DNA of 64,000 nucleotides from G963668605 sp963668605. GTDB taxonomy: Bacteria; Acidobacteriota; Terriglobia; Bryobacterales; Bryobacteraceae. The position numbers and the translations under genes are program-made. The stretch lies in the NCBI GenBank assembly GCA_963668605.1, contig OY764903.1, positions 3,844,001 through 3,908,000 of the forward strand, read 5' to 3'. Below the pieces are notes generated by a model that was given only the letters and a program-made list of their open reading frames with translations, ran no database searches and was not told the origin of the DNA. Of this stretch, positions 1-8,217 are shown in pieces. How positions within the stretch are numbered: the first letter of the stretch is position 1; every line of letters starts with the position of its first letter.

Positions 1-193
1 GCATAGTTCGGTTCCACCGGCTATACGCCTAATAGGTTATCACACTTGGTTATCTCATTTGGTAGTCCAGTTGCCTATGCGTACATTTCCGGTACGATTT
101 CTCGTGCAATCGGACCGTTTTCGGTCTAGACTCAGGGTAGCTAGACATCATACGGCATCATAAAGACGTGGGCAGCTGCGTAAGGAGGTCCAT
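1..193. other. Left window edge, no gene seen
   Basis: No convincing reading frame is visible here. The stretch is less GC-rich than its surroundings and ends in a strong Shine-Dalgarno sequence (AAGGAGG at 182-188) that serves the small gene starting at 194. It probably holds that gene's promoter, but no -10/-35 pair can be assigned with confidence. Confidence 0.4.
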
Positions 194-340
194 ATGTTTG
201 ATAGCCTCGAAGAGCAAATCAAGCACGACCAGCACGATTCATCTAGCAACAAAGAGAGGATTTTCCTCTGGGTTGCCATCGTAGTGGTTTCGATTCTCGT
301 GTTTGGCGGCGTCTATCTCGGCGTCCGCATGGTCGAGTAG
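194..340 (+). CDS. Small single-pass membrane protein (48 aa)
   Basis: This short frame begins with ATG six bases after a perfect Shine-Dalgarno sequence (AAGGAGG, 182-188) and ends in TAG. The first 22 residues are charged and polar, rich in Asp, His, Gln and Lys. Residues 23-44 form one strongly hydrophobic helix (FLWVAIVVVSILVFGGVYLG), followed by a short RMVE tail. The protein should sit in the inner membrane with a small soluble N-terminus. No family is recognised. Its size and shape resemble small accessory subunits of membrane complexes, but nothing in the window shows a partner; a leftward neighbour outside the window could be relevant. The good ribosome site is the main reason to believe it is real. 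Confidence 0.6.
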   Translation: MFDSLEEQIKHDQHDSSSNKERIFLWVAIVVVSILVFGGVYLGVRMVE

Positions 341-394
341 GTTGATCGCGTAGAGGGCCACATCGCAAGAGGATGCGCCGGAAACGGGCCTCCC

Positions 395-889
395 TCAGTT
401 GCGGGAGGCGTCGTTCGCGACCTCCCTTGGGCCAATCTCTCGCATTACGGATTTCACGAGGGGTGCATACTCGCCCCGAGGATTATAGATCCGTAGAATT
501 TCGTCGACACCTTTGTGGCGATAAGTCTTCGAACTGCCCAGCCGGTCCGCTACGTGGTGAATCCCGTCGCGGACCGAGGGGAAGTACTGTTTGCAGGAAT
601 CCCACCCAAAAATGTTGTTGTTCATGAACTCCTTGCCTCCGCCGGATTCCACGAAGGAAATACTGGGCAAGAGCCGCCAGTCGAGATCGTTGCGATCAGA
701 AGCGATCAGGAAGTCTTCCGCAAGGTTCTGCACGGGGCATTCCTTGCCCCGGAAAAATTCCCGTAACGCATCCAGCCTCGGATCGTTCTTGTAATGTGTC
801 ACTTCGGCGAAAAGCAGGTCTGTATCCTTCGAAGAAGGGACAGCCAGCAGGCCGGCAAACAATACGAGCCCGTGAGTCAGTTTTTTCAT
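395..889 (-). CDS. Exported lysozyme-like (glucosaminidase-type) protein
   Basis: A 164-residue protein with a signal peptide (MKKLTHGLVLFAGLLAV). The core has SISFVESGGGKEF followed by NNIFGWDS and a C-terminal YNPRGEYAPLV segment. This matches the pattern of lysozyme-fold peptidoglycan hydrolases of the glucosaminidase/transglycosylase type, in which the Glu of the ESG motif is catalytic and an asparagine-rich N-x-FG turn follows. It probably acts on cell-wall glycan in the periplasm. The length fits a single catalytic domain without wall-binding repeats. It stands alone between the small membrane-protein gene and a divergent MFS gene. The fold is an inference from motifs; substrate and exact family are not certain. 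Confidence 0.6.
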   Translation of the reverse strand: MKKLTHGLVLFAGLLAVPSSKDTDLLFAEVTHYKNDPRLDALREFFRGKECPVQNLAEDFLIASDRNDLDWRLLPSISFVESGGGKEFMNNNIFGWDSCKQYFPSVRDGIHHVADRLGSSKTYRHKGVDEILRIYNPRGEYAPLVKSVMREIGPREVANDASRN

Positions 890-1123
890 GCTGGTTTTCT
901 CTCCTGTTTGGATTCGGGCTGAAATCTGTGCAGCCCGGTACTTCTAGCGGACGGACGTGGGCGAAAAGCGGTCCGACAGGGACCGTGCGGAGGGAAACTT
1001 TACAAGGGCGTCAATAGGAACATTAGTCGTTATTATACCAGTCCCGGGCGGCGCGGTGCGTGGGGTTGGGATGGGATGTGTTCCTCAGTCCGTTCGAAGG
1101 CGCCGTGAGTCCGCTGCTCACTT
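890..1123. other. Divergent intergenic region
   Basis: About 230 bases separate the leftward lysozyme-like gene from the rightward MFS gene. Both promoters should lie here. I see no RNA gene, repeat or clear operator in it. Confidence 0.35.
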
Positions 1124-2392
1124 GTGATATGGTGGATGGGTTTTCCCGTGGACACGAATTCCAAACCGGCGGGAGTGGCGCGGCATTGGGGTATCATGAC
1201 GCTGCTGTGCCTCGGCATGATGGTGGCGTACTTCGACCGGGTGAACCTCTCGATGGCGCTCACGCTGCCGGAGTTCAAGAGCTACTTCCAACTCAGCGAC
1301 AGCGACCGAGGCGCGCTCAACTCGGCCTTCTTCTGGTCGTACGCGATCCTGCAGATTCCCGCCGGCTGGTTCGTAGACCGGTACGGCGTCAAGTTCCCAT
1401 ACGCGCTCGGCTTCCTGGTCTGGAGCGGGCTCTCGGCGCTGACGCCCCTGGCCAACTCTTTCCATCAGTTATTTGCGCTGCGCGTGCTGCTGGGCGTGGG
1501 CGAGTCTGTGGTGACGCCGGCCGGGATGCGTTGGATCCGCTTTAACTGCGCCGAGCACCAGCGTGGTTTTGCGGTCGGCTTATACATGGCGGCCGCCAAG
1601 GTGGGTCCGGCAGTAGGTGCGCCGCTGGCCACTGGGCTGATTCTGCTCTATGGCTGGAAAATAATGTTCGTCATCCTCGGGCTGGGCTGTCTGGTCTGGC
1701 TGATTCCGTGGATGATGCTGGTGCGCAACGACGACAAGCAAAAGGAGCAGACAGCGACCGCGAAGAACCCGGCGGCGGCGATCTCCTTCGGCCGGGTCCT
1801 GCGTAGCCCGGTGATCTGGGGAACGGTGATCGGCACCTTCTGCTACCAGTATTTCGTGTACTACTGCATGACCTGGATGCCCGCCTATTTCGTGGAACAG
1901 CGTGGGCTGAGCCTGCAAAGCATGGGAATCTACACGATGGCGAGCTTCTCAGGCATGGCCATCGTGGCGACGCTTTCGGGATGGGTGGCGGATCGCATGA
2001 TCCAGCGCGGCGGGGATCCCGTGCGCGTCCGCAAGAGCTTTGTGATCGCGGGCTTTCTGGTGGCTTCCACCGAAGTGATTGGCGCGTTGTCGAGTTCCCA
2101 CTCAGTCGCCCTGTTCTTCGCCGTCTTCTCGCTGAGCGGGTTGGGCCTGACCACGGCAAACTACTGGGCGCTGACGCAGACGCTGATCCCCGGCGCGGCC
2201 GTAGGCCGCATCGTCGGCGTACAGAACTGCGCGGCCAACGTGCCGGGCATCGCCGCTCCGCTGCTCACCGGCTGGTTGAAGTCCACTACGGGCAGCTATG
2301 ACGCACCGATGCAGGCGATCTGGTTCTTCCTTTTGCTCGGGGTGGCGTCGTATCTGTTTTTGGTGCGAAAGAAATATGCGCCGCGGGCCTGA
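1124..2392 (+). CDS. MFS transporter, anion:cation symporter (ACS)-like
   Basis: A 422-residue membrane protein with about 12 hydrophobic segments and a central charged loop (KQKEQTATAKN) near residue 205, the usual 6+6 layout of the major facilitator superfamily. The first helix carries YFDRVNLSMA, typical of the ACS family (hexuronate, phthalate and related organic anion:H+ symporters). It should import an organic acid across the inner membrane; the substrate cannot be told from sequence. The GTG at 1124 is the longest start, and the ATG at 1136 or GTG at 1148 are alternatives. Its TGA directly abuts the stop codon of the convergent gene (TGATCA at 2390-2395), so the two transcripts converge without a gap. 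Confidence 0.85.
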   Translation: MIWWMGFPVDTNSKPAGVARHWGIMTLLCLGMMVAYFDRVNLSMALTLPEFKSYFQLSDSDRGALNSAFFWSYAILQIPAGWFVDRYGVKFPYALGFLVWSGLSALTPLANSFHQLFALRVLLGVGESVVTPAGMRWIRFNCAEHQRGFAVGLYMAAAKVGPAVGAPLATGLILLYGWKIMFVILGLGCLVWLIPWMMLVRNDDKQKEQTATAKNPAAAISFGRVLRSPVIWGTVIGTFCYQYFVYYCMTWMPAYFVEQRGLSLQSMGIYTMASFSGMAIVATLSGWVADRMIQRGGDPVRVRKSFVIAGFLVASTEVIGALSSSHSVALFFAVFSLSGLGLTTANYWALTQTLIPGAAVGRIVGVQNCAANVPGIAAPLLTGWLKSTTGSYDAPMQAIWFFLLLGVASYLFLVRKKYAPRA

Positions 2393-2914
2393 TCAGTCCA
2401 AGTCGGCGGCCGCGCGCAAGCCCGGCAGCACTGCAAGCAGCGATGCACGCACGTTGCGCAGCAGGTTCTTATAGCGGATCTTGCGGATTGCGCCGGACTT
2501 CACTTTGCCGCTCGAAATGCGCTGCAAGGCTGACACCGCCGTGTATAGATTGAGCAGCCTGGAGGCGATGGCGCCACCGCCTGCCGGCGTCTCGTCCTCG
2601 GCCAGAGGGTCCTGCGAATCCACTTTGCGGATCTTGCGGAAGATCTCGCGGTTCGATTTTCCGGCCAGAAGGCAGCGTTCGAGGATTTCCGTTTCGAGAA
2701 TCGCGGCGGCGCCACTGAGTGGCTCCTGATCCTCGTCGGCCTGGCGCTGCTCCATATCGACGACTTCAAGAATGGCAAGATTCGCGCGGCATTCGAGGAA
2801 GAGAAGACGCAGCAACTCCTCGGCGGACAATCCTAGTTCTTTGTTCGAGATAAAACGCTGCAATAGTCCGCTAGCCGCACCCGGCTGGGTCATGAATAGC
2901 TCCTCACTCTCCAT
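2393..2914 (-). CDS. Conserved-looking hypothetical protein
   Basis: A 173-residue, mostly helical protein rich in Leu, Ala, Glu and Arg. It has no signal peptide and no cysteine motif apart from scattered Cys. The middle is acidic (DMEQRQADEDQEP), and the C-terminus is basic (RKIRYKNLLRNVR). I do not recognise a family. Codon use looks like that of the neighbours, so it is probably a genuine cytoplasmic protein. It converges on the MFS gene and is followed upstream by the insertion sequence that starts near 3073. Confidence 0.5.
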   Translation of the reverse strand: MESEELFMTQPGAASGLLQRFISNKELGLSAEELLRLLFLECRANLAILEVVDMEQRQADEDQEPLSGAAAILETEILERCLLAGKSNREIFRKIRKVDSQDPLAEDETPAGGGAIASRLLNLYTAVSALQRISSGKVKSGAIRKIRYKNLLRNVRASLLAVLPGLRAAADLD

Positions 2915-3072
2915 GGTAGCGCGAACAGATCGTAGTTATGCGCTTCCGGACTCCGGGGAAGAGCGCGATCAACCCTCGCGATCGCCTCTCCCCCCTGTCA
3001 TCTGCCCAGCGGCCTCAACTTTGGGCTTGCCGAGGCCGCTCCATCCTAAACAAGCGCTTCCGAACTAGTCAG

Positions 3073-3084
3073 TATGGAGCGACC
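3073..3084 (+). repeat. Left inverted repeat of the IS110-family element
   Basis: TATGGAGCGACC, exactly complementary to 4818-4829. A shorter related stretch, CGCTCCAT at 3037-3044, lies just outside and could also pair with it. Confidence 0.75.
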
Positions 3085-3169
3085 ACCCCACGATCGCAGT
3101 GACGCGGGTTACGCTGCGAAGAGGTGAAACCAGCGGCGCAGAGCCGCATACGAAAGGAATTGGTCGCTC

Positions 3170-4300
3170 ATGTCTAAGTTACGCTTTGTTGGCCTGGATG
3201 TCCACGCCGAAACCATCGCCGTTGCCGTAGCCGAAGCCGACGGAGAGGTGCGCTCACACGGGGTGATCCCGAACCGCCCGGAATCCATTCGCAAACTGTT
3301 TCATAAACTCGGACAGGTCGAACAGCTGCGTGCCTGTTACGAAGCTGGCCCGACAGGGTACGTGCTCTACTGGCAGCTCACGCAATGGGGAGTTGCCTGC
3401 CAGGTGATCGCACCGAGCTTGATTCCCACCAAGGCCGGAGATCGGGTGAAAACCGACCGCCGGGATGCCGAGAAGTTGGCGCGCTGCCACCGCGCCGGCG
3501 AACTGACGGCCGTCTGGGTGCCGGATGCGGCACACGAGGCGCTACGGGATCTGGTGCGCGCCCGGGAAGCGGCCAAGAAAGATCAACTCAAAGCACGCCA
3601 TCGCTTGGGGAAGTTTCTGTTGCGGCATGGGCGGCGGCCGGAAGGGCTGAAAGCCTGGACCAAGAAGTATTTGGAATGGATCAAGATCCACGTTCATTTT
3701 GACGAGCCGGCCCAGGAAGCCACGTTGGCCGATTATCTGGAGGAAGTCGATCACGTGGCGGGCCGCATCGTGAGACTGGAAAAGGCCATCGACGAAGCGG
3801 TCAAGAAGGCGCCGCCGGAGACCCGGGCCGTGATCGAGGCGCTGCAAGCCCTGCGCGGGGTAGCGCAAATCACGGCGGCGACGATCGTATCGGAGTTGGG
3901 TTCGCTGGCGCGCTTTCCCAGTCCACGGCTTTTGATGGGCTATAGCGGTCTGGTGGCCAGGGAGCACAGCAGCGGGAACCGGGTGCAACGGGGCGGGATC
4001 ACGAAAACCGGGAACGGGCATCTCCGGCGGGTGGTGGTGGAAGCGGCGTGGGCCTATCAGCACCGGCCCAATGTGACGGGCTTTCTGCTGCGACGACAAA
4101 AGGACCTGGCACTCAGTCCGGAGGCCAAAGCCATGGCCTGGAAGGCACAGCAGCGACTGCACAAACGTTACCTGAGGATGGCCGTGCGAGGCAAGAACAA
4201 GAATCAGATCGTGACGGCAGTGGGACGCGAGTTGCTGGGTTTCATCTGGGCCATCGCGGTGGAAGTCGAACGACAGCAGGCTCTCAGCAAAGCCGCATAA
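3170..4300 (+). CDS. IS110/IS1111-family transposase (DEDD)
   Basis: A 376-residue recombinase. The N-terminal DEDD (RuvC-like) domain shows GLDVH with D10, YEAG with E59, and TDRRDA with D96 and D99. A coiled central part (about 120-215) follows. The C-terminal Tnp domain starts with LRGVAQITAATIVSELG and contains YSGLVAREHSSGN, where a conserved serine (S266/S267 here) is expected to be the nucleophile in this family. All key residues are present and the frame is intact, so the enzyme could be active. It acts with a guide RNA to recombine circular element DNA into a target. The ATG at 3170 is preceded by GAAAGGAA, a reasonable ribosome site. Confidence 0.93.
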   Translation: MSKLRFVGLDVHAETIAVAVAEADGEVRSHGVIPNRPESIRKLFHKLGQVEQLRACYEAGPTGYVLYWQLTQWGVACQVIAPSLIPTKAGDRVKTDRRDAEKLARCHRAGELTAVWVPDAAHEALRDLVRAREAAKKDQLKARHRLGKFLLRHGRRPEGLKAWTKKYLEWIKIHVHFDEPAQEATLADYLEEVDHVAGRIVRLEKAIDEAVKKAPPETRAVIEALQALRGVAQITAATIVSELGSLARFPSPRLLMGYSGLVAREHSSGNRVQRGGITKTGNGHLRRVVVEAAWAYQHRPNVTGFLLRRQKDLALSPEAKAMAWKAQQRLHKRYLRMAVRGKNKNQIVTAVGRELLGFIWAIAVEVERQQALSKAA

Positions 4301-4817
4301 CAAGGTGCATCGATGTTTTACCGGACAGTCGAGCCGATGACAGCGCAGGGACCACGAAAAGGAGAATCCTCCCCATGTTTTATGCGGAACGGTTTTCGAA
4401 CCCAACCCGCGCGTCTAGTCCGAGGCAGCTCCCGACGGATCATGACCATGCGGTTCCGACCCGCGAATATCAGAGTGATCAATCGTCGCGTTTGCTCCTG
4501 GGCTGTTATCGGCCCTGCTGTCCAAAACCAAAGCTCAAGACTCACCAGCGGGAACGTGTTCCCCCGCCGCCGCCCGTCGAAGCTGTGGTGGGTGCCGGAG
4601 CGGTGCTCGCCGTCAAGGGTTCGCTCCGCCGCGCCAAACAACGGCGCGCCCTTGACCGCTCCGCGCCGTTCCGGCCAGAACTCCATCGCGACGGGCGGCT
4701 CCGGCGGGAACACTTCACGGATCCTCGCAAAAACAAAAGGCCGGCTTACCTCCTGCCGAGGAAAACCGGCCCAAGATCAAACCACGTCAAGACTCAGTTT
4801 TATCCAGAGCTTGACAA
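4301..4817 (+). ncRNA. Candidate guide-RNA (seekRNA/bridge RNA) end of the IS element
   Basis: This 517-base right end has no convincing gene. It contains a compound hairpin: an outer 8-bp stem (GTCAAGGG 4612-4619 with CCCTTGAC 4649-4656) and an inner 6-bp stem (CGCGCC 4630-4635 with GGCGCG 4643-4648). A 10-base loop lies on one side only and the apical loop is 7 bases. A second small hairpin (GTCAAG 4786-4791 with CTTGAC 4810-4815) sits just inside the right inverted repeat. Guide RNAs of IS110-type elements are stem-loops with internal loops that pair with target and donor DNA. The assignment is inferred from position and structure only; the RNA ends are unknown. Confidence 0.4.
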
Positions 4818-4829
4818 GGTCGCTCCATA
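4818..4829 (-). repeat. Right inverted repeat of the IS110-family element
   Basis: GGTCGCTCCATA, the exact inverse of 3073-3084. It directly touches the stop codon (4830-4832 on the minus strand) of the TonB-dependent receptor gene. Confidence 0.75.
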
Positions 4830-7800
4830 TCAAAACATGTACTTCAGCCCAAACTGGACCACGCGGGATCCGCTGGCGCTGAGAATACGTCCGAAATTCG
4901 AACTATTCAGCGCGGTGTTTGGGTTGCCGAAGTTCGGGTGGTTGAAGGCGCCGAACATTTCGGTGCGGAACTGCAGCTTGTGATTTTCGAACGGCACAAA
5001 GGTCTTAAAGGCCGACACGTTCCATGTGGCGGCTCCCGGTCCCGTAAGAATGCTGCGGCCCGAGGTGCCCGCAGTTCCGAGCGCGGGAAGGGCGAAGGCG
5101 GCGGTGTTGAAATAGCGAAGGAGTTGCTCATCGCGAGTACGGTCGCCGCTGATGGCCGGGTTGCCGACCAGATCGGCGCGATCGTTGGCATTGCCGTCAA
5201 GATTCCGGTCGCTGCCCGCCGTAAACGTCATCGGGTTCCCACCATCGAAGCGCGTAATGCCGCTCAGTTGCCAACCGCTCGCTACCTGCTTGCCAAACCA
5301 GCTCCAACGCTTGACCTCAGGAATTTGCCACAAGTAGGACATGACAAACACATGGGCGGGATTGAAGGAGGAGGGTGCGTGTTCTCGACGGCGGTCGTTG
5401 GAGTCCACCAGTGTTACGGCCGTGGCGTTGAAGATATCGTCGGAGATCTCGTCCATCGACTTCGACCAGGTATAAGAGCCGTTGATCGAGAAGCCGCGGC
5501 GCACTCTCTGGCGGAAGGAAACCTGGAGGGAGTTGTAGTTGGAATTCGATCCCGACAGGACGTGGGCAACTTGGGCGAAAGAGGCAGGCAGGTAAGGACG
5601 GCGCTGGTTCACGTTGCCCGCTGTGGAGCCGGGACCATAAATCGGGGCATTGGCATCGCGCTGGTACCAAAGCTTGCGCGACGTGTTGCCAACGTAGGCG
5701 GCCTGGAGAGTCAGCGTCGAGGTCAACTGCTGCTCAACCGCCAGGCTGTAATGCTGCACGTAAGGAGAAACCGCATTCTCGTCGAAGTAGTTGCCGGTGA
5801 GCGGTACCGAGAACTTCGGGTTCTTTTTGTCCAGCGTGTAAGGGAACGGCGTGCCGCCCGGCGTGGTGGACCAGGGATCGACCAGGTTCGGTGTACCGAA
5901 GACGGTTACGTCGATCAGGAACGGCTGGCCCTGCAGATTGGACGTCACGTTGGCGAAGGAGACGGCATAGAAGATACCGTAACCGGCGCGAATCGCAGTC
6001 TTGCCCTTGCCTGTCGGATCATAGGCGACGCCGATGCGCGGCGCGAAGTTGTTCTTGTCCACCTTCATCATGCCGCGCGGAATCCCCTGGTCGCCGTAAA
6101 AGACCTGTCCGCGAGGCGCAGCCGGAATCGTCGTGGATTGCTGGTTGAACCGGAACGTCGCCAGTTCGTCGATTGTGCTGTACATGGGCATGTTCAGCTC
6201 GTAACGCAGACCGAGGTTCAGGGTCACGCGCGGGTGAATGCGCCAGTCGTCCTGAACGTAACCATGGTAGCTGTCGGATCGGAAGGTGCGGTTGAGACCA
6301 TTATTCTGGCGGAAGCTCGCAGCTTGGCCCAACATGAAGTCCGCCAGCGTGCTCTTGGTGAAACCGCCGGTGAAGCGAACCTGTCCGGCTCCGAGCCAGT
6401 TGCCCACCTCGTCGAAGACTCCCCGCAGGTACCAGAAACCGGTCTTTACCGTGTGAGTGCCCCGCGTCATCGTCAGGTTTTCGGTGAGACCGAAGGACGA
6501 TTGGAGCTGCCCGTTGGCGCCGAATGTTCCCATTTGCCAGCGGCCGTTGATGAACAACTGCGGCGGCCGGGGCGGCGTGGCGCCCAGCACTGTCTTGCTG
6601 CCATAGTCCGCCCAACTGTGCTGGTAGAGGTCGAGAATCGGCGTATCACGTTTGCTGTAGCTGAACTGGACCTGGTTAAAAGTCCTGGGGCTGATGATCC
6701 AGTCTTCGTTGACCAGGATGTTCCGCTGAGTGTACTCGGTGGTGTTGTCGGCGTAGTTGGGCACCTGAGTGCTCGATGGGAAGGGCTGATAGCTGCTGCC
6801 CTTGATAATGAAGAGGCTGCCGTACACCTTGTGCTTCGAGCTCAAGAGGTGATCCATTTTCACAAGGTACTGGTCTTCGTTATCACGGCTGCCGCCCGTG
6901 GCCTCCAGGCGGCCATCGGGCCGATTCGGAAGGGGAACGTAACGGTCGATGATAGTCTTGGCGACGGGATCCATGCGGCTGGCGGGAATCTGTGCTCCCG
7001 GGAAGGGACGGCCGGTAAGCGGGTCGTTAGGCAACTGCGCGGTAGGAGCCGCTGAAAAATCGCCCAGGCGTTCGGCTGCCGTGGGCGGCGTCGCGCTGTT
7101 GACGAAAGTCTGGCTGCGGACGCGCAACCCTTGGAAAGACCCGAAGACGAACGTCTTATTCTTGATGACCGGACCGCCTGCCGCGAAGCCGTACTGATTT
7201 TGCCGCAGCGGCGCAACCGTCGGCTGGAAGAAGTTTCGCGCGTTCAGCTTGTCGTTGCGCAGGAACTCCCAGACGCTGCCGTGGATCTCGTTCGTGCCGG
7301 ATTTCAGAACGACGTTGAACACCGCGCCGGGAGAACGGCCGAACTCTGCGTTGAAGTTGCTCGTAATCAGCCGGAACTCCTGAACTGCATCCGGATTGGG
7401 CGACGAGCTGCCGCTGTTGCGCCACATATCGTTGTTGAAACCGCCGTCGAGCAGGAACGTGCTGGAGCGGCTGCGGCTACCGTTTACATTCATGTAGTTG
7501 CCGCCGCTGTCCGAGACAGTGGCGAAACGGGTATTCGCAACACCGGGCAGCGTGATTGCCAGATCGTAGACGTTGCGGCCGTTCAGCGGCAAGTCGTTGA
7601 CCCGATGAGTATCCACCATCGCGCCAACCTGCGTCTGGTAGGTATCAACCTGGGCGGCGTCGGCAGTGACTTCTATTGATTCCGCAACCGCACCCACCGT
7701 CAGGCTTGCATCGATGCGGATATTCTGGTTGACCTCAAGCGTGATGCCTTCACTGACGAACGACTTGAAACCTTCACGCTTAACCTCGACGCGATACCGC

Positions 7801-8051
7801 CCTACATTCAGGGAAGTCGCGATGTATTGACCGTTTGAATCCGACGTGAGCTTGCGGGTCTCGCCCGTCAGAACATTTGTGATTGCGACTGAAGCGCCCG
7901 GGACCGCAGCCTTTGACGCGTCCAGTACGGTACCTAATATCGTGCCCGTGACGCCCTGAGCAACTAGCGCGGGAGAGAATGACAGCCACGCGAATGCACA
8001 GAGGGTCAGAGCCGCTAAATAGTATTTGCGAAAACTAACCAAGTTTGACAT
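4830..8051 (-). CDS. Oar-like TonB-dependent outer-membrane receptor
   Basis: A 1073-residue outer-membrane protein. It has a signal peptide (about 1-31, ending ALVAQG) and then a carboxypeptidase-regulatory Ig-like domain (about 33-115: GTVLDASKAAVPGASV, GQYIATSLNVGRYRVEV). A TonB plug follows (about 125-240, with DLPLNGRNVYDLAITLPGV), then a large beta-barrel ending in the aromatic FGLKYMF. This is the OmpA-related Oar family that is expanded in Acidobacteriota and is usually linked to import of oligosaccharides or other polymers. The barrel end and stop codon are intact, but the IS right repeat begins immediately after the stop, so any native terminator has been displaced. No ligand-specific neighbour is seen. 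Long reading frames on the opposite strand are GC-driven shadows. Confidence 0.92.
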   Translation of the reverse strand: MSNLVSFRKYYLAALTLCAFAWLSFSPALVAQGVTGTILGTVLDASKAAVPGASVAITNVLTGETRKLTSDSNGQYIATSLNVGRYRVEVKREGFKSFVSEGITLEVNQNIRIDASLTVGAVAESIEVTADAAQVDTYQTQVGAMVDTHRVNDLPLNGRNVYDLAITLPGVANTRFATVSDSGGNYMNVNGSRSRSSTFLLDGGFNNDMWRNSGSSSPNPDAVQEFRLITSNFNAEFGRSPGAVFNVVLKSGTNEIHGSVWEFLRNDKLNARNFFQPTVAPLRQNQYGFAAGGPVIKNKTFVFGSFQGLRVRSQTFVNSATPPTAAERLGDFSAAPTAQLPNDPLTGRPFPGAQIPASRMDPVAKTIIDRYVPLPNRPDGRLEATGGSRDNEDQYLVKMDHLLSSKHKVYGSLFIIKGSSYQPFPSSTQVPNYADNTTEYTQRNILVNEDWIISPRTFNQVQFSYSKRDTPILDLYQHSWADYGSKTVLGATPPRPPQLFINGRWQMGTFGANGQLQSSFGLTENLTMTRGTHTVKTGFWYLRGVFDEVGNWLGAGQVRFTGGFTKSTLADFMLGQAASFRQNNGLNRTFRSDSYHGYVQDDWRIHPRVTLNLGLRYELNMPMYSTIDELATFRFNQQSTTIPAAPRGQVFYGDQGIPRGMMKVDKNNFAPRIGVAYDPTGKGKTAIRAGYGIFYAVSFANVTSNLQGQPFLIDVTVFGTPNLVDPWSTTPGGTPFPYTLDKKNPKFSVPLTGNYFDENAVSPYVQHYSLAVEQQLTSTLTLQAAYVGNTSRKLWYQRDANAPIYGPGSTAGNVNQRRPYLPASFAQVAHVLSGSNSNYNSLQVSFRQRVRRGFSINGSYTWSKSMDEISDDIFNATAVTLVDSNDRRREHAPSSFNPAHVFVMSYLWQIPEVKRWSWFGKQVASGWQLSGITRFDGGNPMTFTAGSDRNLDGNANDRADLVGNPAISGDRTRDEQLLRYFNTAAFALPALGTAGTSGRSILTGPGAATWNVSAFKTFVPFENHKLQFRTEMFGAFNHPNFGNPNTALNSSNFGRILSASGSRVVQFGLKYMF

Positions 8052-8217
8052 GTATTCTCATTCTAGCGCTCCGGGCTCCGATCGAAAAATGGCACTGTCG
8101 TGACGCAGGCAGGCATCATGGAGAGGAGAACAGCCCGGCGGATTCACGGCTGAGGGGATATTGATCTCGCACCAGACTCAGTTTGTCGAGAGCGGTAGAT
8201 CGGCCGGGCAATGTCCG

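Larger units (their letters stand above)
3073..4829 (+). mobile_element. IS110-family insertion sequence, IS1111-like organisation
   Basis: The element is bounded by a perfect 12-bp inverted repeat: TATGGAGCGACC at 3073-3084 and GGTCGCTCCATA at 4818-4829. It contains one transposase gene (3170-4300), a short left end of 85 bases and a long non-coding right end of about 517 bases. In the IS110 family, the IS1111 group has (sub)terminal inverted repeats and encodes its guide RNA (seekRNA or bridge RNA) downstream of the transposase; the IS110 group encodes it upstream. This layout therefore fits IS1111. The exact ends may lie a few bases outside the repeats. About 1.76 kb is slightly long for the family. 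No target duplication is expected for these elements. Confidence 0.75.

Noticed and set aside
3009..3039. 8-bp hairpin GCGGCCTC/GAGGCCGC considered as a terminator
   Set aside because: No T run follows on either strand and the loop is 15 bases, so a terminator cannot be supported.
4938..7055. 705-codon open frame on the plus strand inside the TonB receptor
   Set aside because: It is antisense to a well-supported receptor gene, has no recognisable domains and is Arg/Val/Gly-rich as expected for a GC-driven shadow.
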